The notes under the pieces were generated by a model. That model was not told the origin of the DNA. It ran no database searches and was given only the letters and a program-made list of their open reading frames with translations. 64,000 nucleotides of DNA, from assembly GCA_022410635.1 (NCBI GenBank), contig JAJVDF010000780.1, forward strand, positions 212,978 to 276,977. The letters run 5' to 3'. Made by a program: the position numbers and the translations under genes. How positions within the stretch are numbered: the first letter of the stretch is position 1; each line of letters opens with the position of its first letter. Of the stretch, positions 10,321 to 21,645 are shown one piece after another. Source of the DNA: Tretioscincus oriximinensis (Eukaryota > Chordata > Lepidosauria > Squamata > Gymnophthalmidae).

Positions 10321-10557
10321 CCTGATGTAAGTACCATCTTGGTAAATGTTCTTTATGGGGATGCAACCTTAGNAAATGCAGACTGTTCATTTAAATTTGC
10401 AACCATTAATTCAGGTCACTCAGACGCAGAATTTCCAAACAATAGCACATTCAGTTCAATGTGAATTTATTCATAAATTGTTCAAATAAATTTGCAAATT
10501 AAACCATATTTTGCACATCGCCATTAGATATAATCTGTGTGAAAATTCATCCCCACT
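10321..10557. other. Short A/T-rich stretch, no feature
   Basis: Lies between the truncated SINE and the left target duplication of the L1. Nothing recognised. Confidence 0.4.
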
Positions 10558-10574
10558 CAACTAATTCAATTTTT
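10558..10574. repeat. Left target-site duplication of the L1
   Basis: CAACTAATTCAATTTTT is repeated exactly at 16875-16891. The last T's merge with the poly(T) that represents the L1 3' A-rich tail, so the true length is 12-17 nt. Confidence 0.85.
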
Positions 10575-10639
10575 TTTTAATATCTTTTTATTATTTCCAT
10601 ACGATACAAAACAAAGAAAGGACACACACAATAAATATA

Positions 10640-10660
10640 CATACATACATACAACAATTA
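10640..10660. repeat. (ACAT)n microsatellite in the L1 3' end
   Basis: Short tandem ATAC/ACAT units beside the A-rich 3' end of the L1, a common product of slippage near LINE tails. Confidence 0.6.
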
Positions 10661-10922
10661 GTATACAACAAATCTCGTTCCCCCCTCCCCCCACCCACTA
10701 ACCCGATCCGGAGTCAATCTCGGTATGGTCATACTAGGATATGAGTCTCAGTGTCTGCATTAGAGCTATCGTCTCTTTAAGTATTACAAACATATTTTGA
10801 TTGGCTGAATTCACCTTATCATATATTGATTTCCATTTTTGCATCCAGTTGTATTTTATCTGGATATTCATGATATTCAGCCTCCTTTCCCTCACCGCGT
10901 CCAACATCATAATTTCCNCCAT

Positions 10923-13900
10923 TTAGTCATACCATATCTGCTGGGTCCATTTTGTATGGTCTTTCCAGTCCCGTGCAATGACTATGTGGGCNACATATAT
11001 TCCTTGTTTTATGATATTCAATTGATCTATTGTTCCTGTTATTGTCTCTATATTATTGGTGATCCAAATTTTAATGGTATTTGGGATGTTCCGACCCGTT
11101 AACTCTCTCAACTCGTTATATACCAAATTCCTGAATGCGGTTACATGCGGGCATAGTGCCCACATGTGCATGTACGTGCCTGGGGTGTTACATCCGTGCC
11201 AGCAGTGTGGGGGTGAGGCCGCTATATGTGCCATTTGTTTCGGGGTTCTATACCAATAATTCAGTAATTTTTTTCCACCCCTTTGAATTTATTATATTTG
11301 ATTTTTTCCACATCTAATATCCATTTATCCCATTCATGATCTGTTAGATTAATATCTGTGTTCCAGTGTTCTCTTATTTTTGATTTCCTAGCGAACTCCT
11401 TATCTACTAGTAACTCATACAGTTCAGTAATTATTATTTTTTGTTGTGTATTCTACTTTCCACAATATCTTCCATTTGGGTTTTCACTGCCAGCATTTGA
11501 TTTTTAACCTCATTTTTACGTATATAGAGAAATACAGCCATGATTTTTAACCAATCATTGCTCTCATTGGATAGATTTCTAATCCTGTGTATGTTTAGAG
11601 GGACCCTGGTATCCTCGTATAGTTCCCTTAGTTGCGTTACTTGTAAAGACCTCAAAAAAATTCCTAAGTTTTCGTCTCCGTTACTATTTATAAAATTTTT
11701 GTTGATGCAATTGGGTTTATGGCCGGGGCTATATCTTTCCGATGTTTCTGCCAAATCTTCCAACACCCTTTTAGCGGTGGAAGCCAATTTTTCCTTACTT
11801 TTCTATCGATATAATCCGTGAGGATTGGATGGTTTGGTATGTTATTTAATATCCTCTCTACTCTGATTGACTTGTTTATAACCTTATGTTCTAAATCAAT
11901 AATTCTTAATACTTGCCAGGCTTCATGATAGAGTCTTAGACTAGGAAAGCCCCATCCCCCTTTTTTATTTGCGGTATAAAAGTTAAGGTTCGAGATTCGG
12001 TTNTTTTTTTNATTCAATACCCATTTTTTTATTTCCGTTTCCCATAGTTTTATCTTTGGTATTTGAATCATCCCTGGAACTACCTGAAATAGATACATGA
12101 ACCTGGGTAGTATCATAATTTGTGTTATTCTTTTTTTTGTTTGTAGATCCCATTGGGTGGCCGGCCATTTTTGTAACTTTTTCTTAAGTCTATTCCAAAC
12201 CGTATTGTAATTGGTGTCTATATGTTTGTGTGGGTTTTTTGTTATTTTTACTCCCAGATACGTCATTTTCTTAATCCCTGTCTTAATGCCGGTAAGGTTA
12301 GAGATTCNTCTTAAATCAGCCTTCCTTACATTAATAGTTAATAATTCTGATTTATCCAGGTTTATTTTTAGGCCTGAAAATTTCTCGAATCTCTCTAAAT
12401 CTTGTGATATATGTGGGAGAGATGCTAGTGGGTCCTCTAATAAAATTAATGCATCATCTGCATAGAGGTTCAACTTTAATTTGGTTTCTGGCAATCTTAT
12501 ACTCACGTATNTTTGGATTGTCTCTTATTTTTGTTGCCAATTGCTCCACCGCTAGTAGAAACAAAAGTGGAGAGAGAGGACAGCCCTGTTTCACTCCGTT
12601 GGATACTGGGAATAAATCTGATAATCCTCCGTTTACTCTAATTCTTGCCTGATTGTTTGTGTATAATTGAGCAATTAGATTAGTAAAAGTCCTTCCACAT
12701 CCATATGACTCCACTACCCTGGTCAAATATCTATGATTAACGGAGTCGAAGGCTTTATACACATCTAGTTTTAGTAAGCCAAGCTTACGATGTGTTTTAT
12801 AGGCATGATTTAAGACGTTTACTGAAATTCTGATGGGGTCTGCTATTTGATGCGTTTGAACAAATCCGTATTGATTTTCTCCCACCATGTGGGGTATACA
12901 AACTTCTAGTCTTTTGTCCATAATTTTTGCAAAGATCTTATAGTCTACATTAGCTAACATTATTGGCCTATAGGAGTCGGCTAGTTCTTCCTTTTTGCCT
13001 TTTTTAAAGATAGGGATCACCACTGCTTCTTTCCAGGTTGATGGAATCTCCTGTGTTGTAAGGATTGTATTGAAGAGTATTACCAGGTGAGGTGTCAGTT
13101 CTTGTTTAAATAGTTTATAGAATTCCGATGAATAGCCATCTGGGCCTGGGGTTTTCCCGGTCTTAAGGGAGTTTATTGCTCCCACGACTTCTTCGGGTGT
13201 TATTGCCTTATTTAATTGGAGTCTTTGTTCCTCCGTTATTAATTTTTCCACTTGAATGGGAACATCCTCCACTCTTCTTTCCTCATATAATGAGGTATAA
13301 AAATTTGCTAATATTTCCCTAATTTCTAGCTCTTTGGTTTTAATTTCCCCATTTATGTCCTTTAACTTCTCTATGTATTTTCTCGAATCATTTGCTCTTA
13401 GTTTCCTTGCCATATACTTGGATGTTTGTGAGTCCCATGTTTGAAATTGGGACTTTAAGAAGATCGAATTCTTGACCAGCTGAAATCTGTCTAATTCTTC
13501 TAATTGCCTATTTTTCGTTTCTAATAAAGATTTATCTTCCCTCCTATTAGTGCGTTGGTAGATTTTTTGGAGATCTGCAATTTGTGATATTATCTGCATT
13601 CTAATAGCGTTAGTCTCCCTGCTATTTCTTATTGCCCTACTTACACATTCCCCTCTGATCACTGCTTTGAATGCATCCCAGACCACTGATTCACTCATTC
13701 CTGCCGTTCTATTAATGTGAAAATATTGCCTAAATTTTTCCATTAGTTCTATCCTACTCTGCTGTGATCTGAATAAATCAGGGTCAAATCTCCATATTTT
13801 ATGCCTGGTTGGTGGTGATGTTTGAAATTTTGCAATGACAGGAGCATGGTCCGATATCCAAATAGGACCCGTTATAGCNTCTGTTAATTTATAGGTATTA

Positions 13901-14503
13901 TCTTTTCTAAAAAAAAATGTAATCAATATATGTGAAAATCTGATGTCTTCCCGAATAGAAGGTGGGTTCTTTTGTCTGCCTCAAACTTTCATGTACATCA
14001 TATAGTTGCCATTTTTTCATTGTGAATGTCCTATTGCGTACTGGTCTGCTCATCGTATTGGATCTCAGGTCTACATTACAGTCCCCTGCTACTATTACGT
14101 CCCCTTCCAGGTGATTTCTATATCTATGTAAAACGTTATTTAAAAAGCTCTTCTGACCTGTGTTGGGGGCGTACAGGTTGAGGATTGTGCAGATGTGATT
14201 GGCAATTGCCATTTTAACTAGTAGAAATCTCCCTCTTACGTCCTTTTTAACATTGAGGAGCTTAACGTTTAAGTTGTGACGTGCCAGTATCGCCACTCCC
14301 CTAGATCTGCTATTCCCCCTAGCCTCTGCAAGAACCTCCCAATCCTTATATTTGCACAATACCGAATTATCTTTCGGTTTATGGGTCTCTTGCAACAGAA
14401 CTAGGTTCACCTTGTGGTGGTTGATTAATTGGCGGAGCCTAAACCTTTTAATGTCGGTGTTCAGGCCGTTAATATTTATTGTCATGACATTAAGGTTTGT
14501 CAT
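10923..14503 (-). pseudogene. L1 ORF2: endonuclease, reverse transcriptase and Cys-rich end, frameshifted
   Basis: ORF2 makes the endonuclease and RT that copy L1 RNA into the genome. The start at 14503 (MTNLNVMTININGLN) is typical of L1 endonuclease. The endonuclease shows QETH (E39), a GD..N pair (D141, N143) and YIDYIFF. A run of A's at about 13908-13916 breaks the frame there, and the final SDH motif lies in the next frame (13926-12454, residues 25-27). That frame has GPDGY (261-265), LKLDVYKAFD with catalytic D388, and GVKQGCPLSPLLF (444-456). A second break near 12500 puts YADD at 12453-12464 in the frame 12506-11688. A third near 11700-11790 leads to 11787-11434. The Cys-rich end (CWHGCNTPG...HMW) is in 11234-10923. 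The total of about 1190 codons is slightly short of the usual size. Confidence 0.92.
12453..12464 (-). other. RT catalytic YADD motif of the L1 ORF2
   Basis: The minus strand encodes YADD in the context LNLYADDALIL, the palm motif that holds two of the three catalytic aspartates. It is intact, although the frame is broken just upstream. Confidence 0.9.
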
Positions 14504-15648
14504 TCTTATTGGTTAGTTTCTCCTGTAGCTCTTGTGCTCTTCCCCATACCCTTGTTAGACCCGGATCGCCCCCCCCCTCCCTTCCCTCCCCATTGCAGGC
14601 TCCCTCCTCACTTATGGTGAGAAGTATTGGACTATCCATAACGGATTCCAGCCTGAATGGTATCCCTCATGGACTGCGCTTCCCCAGACCCAATGGGATG
14701 GCAGCTCCTTGTCTCTTTTGGTCTCATCTATCACTCTAATCAATTGTCATCACATGCTTCCCCTTATGTATTTATGCCATTATACCACTATCAACAACAG
14801 TGATCAGTTAACAATTCATATTTATATCTTATGTCCGTGCTATAATTAACTGTTGTATTCCATATCTTATTTACCTTAAACCCAGTTCAAAAATTCTTTT
14901 TATACACCGGTTATCAGCTCTTTTTAAAAGCGGAATTAATGCACGCCTTATAAGCCCTAAAAATTCATTCCCCCTTAATCATTAAATATATTTGTGAATT
15001 ATGTACAGAATTGATTCATTCCTATTATAACCATGAGTATATTAATAATTAACTTATTCATCAGAGATTCATCAGAGTCCTTATTTAGTCCTTNAGTCCT
15101 TAAATAAATAAATATGGTTCATTCACCAGCCNCTTTCTAATTTATGTCCGTGCTATAATTAACTGTTGTATTTCATATCTTGTATACATTAAGCCCAATT
15201 CAGAAATTCATTTTCCTTCCCCCTTAATAAAAAAATATAATTGTAAATTGTGTAGCAAATTAATTCATTCCTCTTATAACCATAACTGTATTAATAATTA
15301 ACTTATTCATCGGGGATTTAAAGTTTTTGTTATAACGCATACATAAATTATGGTCTACTTTCCTCCAAAGTAGGTAACTTGGGGTCCTTAAATAAATAAA
15401 TAAATAAATAAATATGGTTCATTCACCAAACACTTTACTAATATCCCCACATATAAATTCATGTATATATCTAATTAATATTCTCCAGGTCCTTTTAATG
15501 TAGGATGAAACAATAATTTTATAATATCATCTAATTTCAAAATCATATCTTCCATATCTCCACTATGTGGGCGATGTCACCATTCTAATATTTTCTTCTG
15601 TCATATTATATATATATTGAATTTATCTGAGATCATATTTCAATTTAG
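14504..15648 (-). other. L1 inter-ORF region with two tandem ~310-bp units
   Basis: This is an unusually long gap between ORF1 and ORF2 for an L1. Two direct repeats lie within it, about 14828-15135 and 15138-15440. They share 'ATGTCCGTGCTATAATTAAC' (14831 and 15144) and 'AAATAAATATGGTTCATTCA' near their ends (period 300-313 nt). Both are A/T-rich with no open frame. The second unit contains an (AAAT)n expansion near 15391-15415. Confidence 0.8.
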
Positions 15649-16836
15649 TTATGATGTAGACATTGTAGTATGCCCAGATCTTAATGTATACTTTGTTTTC
15701 TCCAATCTCTCCCTTCCTTTCTTCTTATCTCTTAATCTTTTTACTTGAGACTCTAGGTCTCTGAATTCAGTCTCTTCCTGATCATGGTGTAGTTGCGATG
15801 AAAGTCCGGTAGATGGTGCTGTAGGTTGCTGTGCCGGCTGTGGAATTGGCAAGTCTGAAACATCAATGTTAAATTTCTTCAATAGGTCTATTCCTTCTGC
15901 TAAATTATTCGCCTTATGGGTTTCTCCGTCTTTTTGTATCAGTATCGCCGTGGGAATGGTCCATTTAAATCTAATGTCCGCTGCGTTAAGCTTACATGCA
16001 ATTGGTCGTAATACATTTCTAGCACGTAAAGTTCCTTGAGAGAGGTCTGTCAGCGCAATAATTTTGTTAGTTTCATAATTTAGATTGGGGATGGCTCTCA
16101 GTTTCGTATATACATCATCTCTAATAGCCTCCCTCCCAAAAGCAATTAATATATCCTTTATTGACCGGCTGCCTCTCAGACCTCCTGGCGTCCAGTGCGC
16201 CCTTTCAATATTCTTTTCCTCCACATTAATGTCCATCTTTTTCCACCAGTCTAGTATTTCTTTTACCATATTCCCAGCTCCAAAAGTGGGGAAAAAACCT
16301 TTGAGTCTAATATTTTTTTTCCTCTGCCGATCTTCTAATGCATCCTGTCTCCATCTAATTTCNGTGATGTCGTCCTTACACATATCCGTTGCCGCCTCCA
16401 TAACTTTAAATTTGATAGTATGTATCCTTATTTCCTCTTTATTCGCGGCACAAATATCATTCGTTTTTTTATTTTCCTCTTTCAGTGCCCTTGTCTCTGA
16501 TTTTAATTCCGTAATTTCCGTCGTGAGAGAAGTTATTTTTGTTTCGAGCCCCTGGACCAGGTTTATAAGTTTATCAAGTTTCTTATCCACAGATTCCTTT
16601 GTCGGCAAGCTCCTCCCCGTCCCGGACGCCATTCCTGCCTTAAGCCTGGGTTGTCTAGGGGGAGGTATGCCGGTCNGGAGGATTTTCGGCTGTGTTTTTA
16701 GTACTATCCCGCTTGCCGACTCCCCCAAAACTTGCTGTATAGGTTCCCCCAGCACCTCCAGTACCTTGTTAAGTACGGGGAAGCAGAATGTTATCATGTA
16801 GTAGCCTCTTTCCTCTTCACATCCCGGAGCGCCCAC
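15649..16836 (-). CDS. L1 ORF1 protein (RNA-binding chaperone), open reading frame
   Basis: 395 codons, uninterrupted apart from N-derived unknown residues. L1 ORF1p binds L1 RNA as a trimer and acts as a nucleic-acid chaperone in the cytoplasmic ribonucleoprotein. Residues ~85-172 are heptad-like and charged (LETKITSLTTEITELKSE), a coiled coil. Residues ~175-245 fit the RRM (NIRLKGFFP..., then ERAHW). Residues ~255-330 fit the C-terminal domain (ARNVLRPIACKLN). A Pro/Gln-rich, then basic, tail follows. M1 is only 38 nt from the element's 5' end. M69 (MASGTGRSLPTKE) is an alternative start giving a more usual N-terminus. It lies upstream of ORF2 on the same strand. Confidence 0.88.
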   Translation of the reverse strand: MGAPGCEEERGYYMITFCFPVLNKVLEVLGEPIQQVLGESASGIVLKTQPKILXTGIPPPRQPRLKAGMASGTGRSLPTKESVDKKLDKLINLVQGLETKITSLTTEITELKSETRALKEENKKTNDICAANKEEIRIHTIKFKVMEAATDMCKDDIXEIRWRQDALEDRQRKKNIRLKGFFPTFGAGNMVKEILDWWKKMDINVEEKNIERAHWTPGGLRGSRSIKDILIAFGREAIRDDVYTKLRAIPNLNYETNKIIALTDLSQGTLRARNVLRPIACKLNAADIRFKWTIPTAILIQKDGETHKANNLAEGIDLLKKFNIDVSDLPIPQPAQQPTAPSTGLSSQLHHDQEETEFRDLESQVKRLRDKKKGRERLEKTKYTLRSGHTTMSTS

Positions 16837-16874
16837 GGGAGCGACTTTACCGCTGACGACGCATGCGCAGTCCC
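16837..16874 (-). promoter_or_regulatory. L1 5' leader with NRF-1-like site
   Basis: The first bases of the element on the minus strand contain ACTGCGCATGCGTCGTC (about 16856-16872). TGCGCATGCG fits the palindromic NRF-1 binding consensus well. A GC-rich site at the very 5' end suggests an internal L1 promoter element. If the copy is slightly 5' truncated, more promoter may be missing. Binding is inferred. Confidence 0.5.
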
Positions 16875-16891
16875 CAACTAATTCAATTTTT
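16875..16891. repeat. Right target-site duplication of the L1
   Basis: CAACTAATTCAATTTTT, identical to 10558-10574. Confidence 0.85.
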
Positions 16892-17494
16892 AATGGTTTT
16901 ATAAGTTTTGTATGTGTGGCTTCACTCTGTTTTTAAACCCTCCTACAATCTACCTGAGATTAAAAGAAACAGTGTAATTATTTTAAAATAAATAAATAAC
17001 AAATAGTTCAGTGAGATAAATCAATGCCTGNTAGTTCAAAGTTCCTCTTCCAAGCTCCAGCTATTCAACTGAATAGGATAAGAGAAGAATTATTCATCCA
17101 CTGAATCTCTTCACCTACAGAGCACAGTGGTACAGATCAGGGTCAGATATATTACCTGTGGGTCTTAGTTTTTCTGTTTTAGCTCCTAGACAGATAGGCA
17201 ATGTCTTTGTGGTGAGAAGGTAAGAGGTGTCTGGATTCATTGAAAGTGACTTTCCCCAAGCAATGCAAGAAAAGTGTTTTATGGACTCTTGGCATAGGGT
17301 TTTATATCACACAGCTTTAAGTCACACAAATTCTTGGTTTGGCAACATCTTTTCGCTTAAGTTAAATCGCTCCATACAAAACCTAGATTGAAAGCATGGA
17401 TATTGTGTTTTACTGCTCAGCAGTTAATGCTAGAATCTATTAATTTTTCTGGTCTAACAGATCAGGCTTAATGTTCAGAACAAAAAGTCCACCA
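16892..17494. other. No recognised feature
   Basis: Unique-looking DNA next to the L1 insertion. No gene or repeat seen. Confidence 0.4.
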
Positions 17495-17577
17495 TGGGGG
17501 GCATGTGGCACTTGGAGACTAACAGGAGAAAGATAAGCAGCATGAGTTTTCATAGACACATCTACTTCTTCAGGTGC
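17495..17577 (-). repeat. Hammerhead-type repeat, decayed
   Basis: 'CACTTGGAGACTAACAGG' followed by 'CATGAGTTTTCATAGACACA' and 'CTACTTCTTCAGGTGC' is the same layout as 62.65-62.77 kb. On the minus strand, CUGAAGA, a GUAGAU/GUCUAU helix II and GAA are kept. Helix I has a mismatch next to the core and helix III reads AACU, so activity is less likely. Confidence 0.6.
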
Positions 17578-18669
17578 TAGGATCTAACTGAGAGTAGGAG
17601 ATTGGCATAGGATGTGTGAATGTGGTACTGGGATTAACAAGGTGAGAAAAACAGCTAAAGTGAAGCATTAGTGGAGGGAAGTGCCTGGAGGAAAGAGATG
17701 CAGCTGGGCAAACAGGCATCAATCAAATATATGTGGTAAATTGGAGATCAAATCAGTACAAGCATGGAGATTGCTTTCAAGATTGTTACAAAAATTGTTT
17801 TCTTTTAAACAAAAAAATTATGAGAAATTTCACCTATCAACGATCATTAGCCCTTAGAAAGAATATTGAATGGAACCTTGTATGCACAGGACTTTCATGG
17901 GGTCTATCTTATCCAGTTACTCCAATCCAGGTTTATGGAACAGCTTATTAGATTGACTCTTATGACTCCACCAGATTGACAAACAAAGGGCATAAACCTT
18001 TCAAAGGTTACAGGGAATGGTTACTGGAAACCATTCATTTTTGCTGGACAGAAACATTTCTACACCTAAACTGCATTCTTGACTTTCAATGCTCTCTACA
18101 CTGTAAAGAACTCACCACTGTGACTTCTTGAAAAAATTCCTTGATGTCTGCTATATTGACTGCTGCTAGTGGTCTGATCTAGCTATTCATAGGCTCCGTT
18201 CTCACTAGGGGAAAAATGGGAGCGAAAGCTGTGTGGCTTTGCACTGCGTAGTTCCCTTCTAATCCACAGGGGGAGCTCTTTCATGATGCATAATTTGCAA
18301 AGCCAAACGTTGCCGGAAATGAGTTCCCACTCAAAAGTGACACAGGTGCAGTTTTTTCCAATTTAGGCTAACNATGCTCTGGCTATGGTTGGCCCGTAGT
18401 GTGAGCACATCTGCGAACGCTGCCGCATACTGCCAGTACGCCTCCATTTTGTTTTAACCTCAGGGGTTTGGTTGTTGTTGTTGGGTTCTAGCTTTGCACA
18501 AAATTAAACATTTGAATGTCTGTATTATTTTTTTGTAGGATGGGAATACAGTCTAGAATACAACCTTTGTGGTTCCTGCAGGTTTCCATAACACAGGAAA
18601 AAATCCACTGGTCCTTGAGGTAAATCCTCTAGTTCATAGCTTAAACTCAGTCCATGGAAAGTGAGTTCA
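17578..18669. other. No recognised gene; possible old repeat near 18190-18440
   Basis: 18190-18440 is more GC-rich than its neighbours ('GGGAGCGAAAGCTGTGTGGC') and could be a non-autonomous DNA transposon, but I see no clear terminal repeats. The rest is unique-looking. Confidence 0.3.
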
Positions 18670-18935
18670 TGGCAAGTAGAAGATGGGTTTTTATACCCCA
18701 CTTTTCTCACCTGAAGGGACTCAAAGCAACTTACAAGGTTATTTTTCACCCAAAGCTCACGCTGTGGTGGTTTCCATTTATCTAGTCAAGTCTATTGCAA
18801 TTTGCTGCAACTCTTGCTTTCAAACAACTAGGGTGGCTAGAGCTGCAAGCTAGTAAAGGCTCTCACCCCTCCCCACGTCCAATACTCTCAGATGAAAGAC
18901 CGGCACTTAGCCCACTAAGCCATTCATGCCTGCTA
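18670..18935 (-). mobile_element. tRNA-derived SINE, antisense
   Basis: Reverse complement of the SINE at 4168. The LINE-like 3' end ('TTATACCCCACTTTTCTCAC') is at the left, the body in the middle ('GCTAGAGCTGCAAGC'), and a decayed tRNA-like head at the right ('CCCACTAAGCCATTCATGCC'). Confidence 0.75.
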
Positions 18936-19639
18936 CTGAGCCATTCAGGGTGACTGGGGACAGGTCCAACTATTAGCAGTACAAATACTCCATCTTTACT
19001 AATTTCTCAGATCACTCCCCAGTCCTGTTTCTCTAGCAGCAAAGTATATCTTTTTGGGGAGGTCCATTCCAGTCTTTAGCCATTCACAGAGCACTCCATT
19101 TTAAAAGTGTTCCTTCCACCTCTTTTTTAAAGATGTGGTCCCAACATACACCAACATTCCCATCCACCTTCGAACCTGGCAGCTCCACATTTTTGCTTTA
19201 CTGCTCACAGTGGAAGCAAATTGCTTCTGCTGTTGGCTTGAGAGACAAGATTTAAAGATCTCTGAGAGGTTTTCAGACTAGGGAGGGCGAGGTGCAAAAC
19301 TTGATGCTTCATCATCTTTACTGATATTCATGTCTCCTGCATGAGGCTTTGTTATTGGTAAATTTCAAAGTCTGTGCACATTAAAAATACGATGGCATCC
19401 AAAGCACATTATGGGGTTTGGTTGCTAATGAAAAATCCCTGAATGATAGACGGCTGCTCTCAAGGGACCATTCTGTAAAGCATGAAAGGAGAGAAGAGGA
19501 AAGCCTGGACACATTACTTTGCCAATTTGAAAGACCATATAAAACACTCATTCTCATTTGCTGCTTCTTACTGGAACTATCAAAGATCCCCAAGAAAAAA
19601 AGTAATGCATAATGTGAATAGGGATACCTACATCTCCCC
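18936..19639. other. No recognised feature
   Basis: No repeat family or gene identified. The overlapping frames at 19381-19718 have no motif. Confidence 0.4.
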
Positions 19640-19770
19640 CNAAAAAACAAGTCAGGAGTTCTGCCTATTTTATGGGTGTGTTAAAGTTGAAATTTCAGCA
19701 GGTGATGCAGCATTATAAGCCACATCTGCTGCAATTGCTTCCTGTTTACAACCCTTAAAGGTGCTTTCCA
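19640..19770. repeat. Unclassified repeat shared with 61.8 kb
   Basis: 'AAGTCAGGAGTTCTGCCTAT', 'GAAATTTCAGCAGG' and 'CAACCCTTAAAGGTG' have close counterparts in the same order at 61815-61905. Part of it can fold back (TGCAGCA ... TGCTGCA). Class unknown. Confidence 0.45.
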
Positions 19771-21279
19771 GGTAATCTTAGCTATGAAGATTGGAAAGGT
19801 TGAGTTGATTCAACAAGAAAATAATCCCAGCTTTTTCAAATGCATGGAGCCTCATTAGCACAGGACAGCCGTCATGGAGAGTCAGGCAGAATGCTTTAAA
19901 TGCCCATGCGGACTTATTCTGGCTCCTGCCTTTGAACACTGAACCCAGTGCTCAATGTTGGTCCTTATCAGACTCCAATGGCTGAGAGCTTTCATCCAGA
20001 GTTGTTTTGTGTCTTTCTGGAAGTGCTTTCTGGTATGCCACCAGAAAGGATTTCCATTGTATTCTGACTTTGTACTCATGCAAATCTGTGGTAGACACAG
20101 CAATGCACTGGTGAACTCATCCTTCACAGCAACAAGAAAATGTGCCATTTTGACCCTCAGTCCTAATCCATGCAATTATCCAGTGCAGACTAGGTATTAT
20201 TAGGAAGGAAAGCAAATAAACCAGGGTTCCTTTCTATCTCAGACTAAGGGTAAGTGTGGAAATAGCTGTGGAGCTAATCTTCTGGACAAAATATTCCAGA
20301 GTGAGTGTGCTGAAATGGGTGCAGCTACCCAAATCATAAGTTGAAGAGATGGATCACAATAACAGGGCCCTTTTCTAAGATATACTGAAAAATAAGATTC
20401 TTGTGGACGGGCTTCCAGGACATAAAGGTGAAGACAGTTCTCAATAGGATCAATAATTTACTGAAATTATGCTGAGCAGTATGGAGATCACAACACAAAC
20501 TTTGGACCTTTAATGACCATAGAAAAGAGAGATCATTTCACCAGGTCCAGATTCCAATGGCTGCAACAACTAGTGTGGAAATGACTTTTTCACATGTTGA
20601 TGCCACAGGATAGCTTAGCTGCTATCCTTCTTTTATAGTCATCTTCCTCTCACCAGGTGGCTGAGACACCAAGGCACCAATCTCTGCAGCAGAGACACCT
20701 TAGTCATGTTCCAGCAAAGACTTAGCCTCAAGCCTACTTCATTCCAGAGCAACTAATCTCTTATTGCATCTTCTCTGGTGTAAACTAGCATGTATCTTTC
20801 CCCTTCACTGTTCCTGGTGTTCTTGGGAAGACGGAGGTGGCAGGTCCTTCCTAGGCACTGTACCATAACACTGGGTAGCCCCATAGCTGAAATCTGGGAA
20901 TTGTATTGCCATTCAATTGAATGGGTGAGAACCTGTCTCCTGATTGGTTGGATCTTCCCCATGCCCTCATATGTCTGAGCTCCAGTGTGCATGTCTTGCC
21001 TCAAATCTCAGCAGCGTGTGCATACCTGCCTTCAAATTTCAGCTGAATTGCCACTTTTTCCTGCCTATTCCCACATGCATTTGCCATACTACCTTATTTT
21101 GGGGGGGAGGGGGGAAGAGAAGCCTGCTCTGAAAATAGTACCAGGGTAATCTGAGGCAAAAGGGCCTTTTAGCATGGATTGCTGAAACTGCATGATCACA
21201 TAAAGTGGATTTGCCTTGACATAACTAGCATAACTATAGAAATATCTCAACTGCATAGGGCTTTAGGCCATATCTCCAT
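19771..21279. other. No recognised feature
   Basis: Unique-looking sequence with a G-rich run near 21100-21117. No gene, RNA or repeat is supported. Confidence 0.4.
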
Positions 21280-21645
21280 GAAAGGTCTGCCTCACTATTT
21301 ATTTAAAAATGTGTTCACCATTTGCCCCCCATGTTACCTTAAGGCTTTGACGCTGCTCCGACACATTGTACAGCACTCTCATCACATGGTGANCCCCATA
21401 AGGCATTGCTGTACTTGCNTAACTATAATTCCCAGCATTCTCTGCAAGGCTGCCTACAGTTCACAAGCATTCTCTGCGAGCCAAAAGCTAATGAACTGTT
21501 ACATGTTGGCCCGAAGTCTCGCAAGATTTGCCAAGTTTACATTGCTGAATATCCCCATGAAGTTGTCATTTGGATATTACAAAATGCGTCCAGTTGAACT
21601 GGACAAAGTGTGTGGCTAAAGATTCTGTGACCTTTTAAGCAAGTG
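21280..21645 (+). repeat. Unclassified repeat U
   Basis: Shared with 40950-41265 and partly with 34840-35030. Landmarks are 'GTTCACCATYTGCCCCC', 'AATTCCCAGCATTCTCTG', 'TTGCTGAATATCCCCATGAA', 'ATTACAAAATGCGTCCAG' and 'GAACTGGACAAAGTGTGTGG'. No protein or polymerase III box is evident. It is probably a non-autonomous transposon, class unknown. Confidence 0.55.

Larger units (their letters stand above)
10571..16874 (-). mobile_element. Near-complete L1 (LINE-1) retrotransposon
   Basis: About 6.3 kb between matching target duplications. From 5' to 3' on the minus strand it has a short leader (16874-16837), ORF1 (16836-15649), a 1.1-kb inter-ORF region with a tandem repeat, ORF2 (14503 to about 10923, frameshifted), a 3' UTR, and an A-rich end at 10571-10580. 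L1 moves by target-primed reverse transcription, in which the ORF2 endonuclease nicks DNA and the RT copies the RNA from the nick. ORF1 is open, but ORF2 is broken in several places, so this copy is probably immobile. Internal Ns mean some breaks could be assembly errors. Confidence 0.93.

Noticed and set aside
16085..16801. 238-codon plus-strand frame
   Set aside because: It is the antisense shadow of L1 ORF1.
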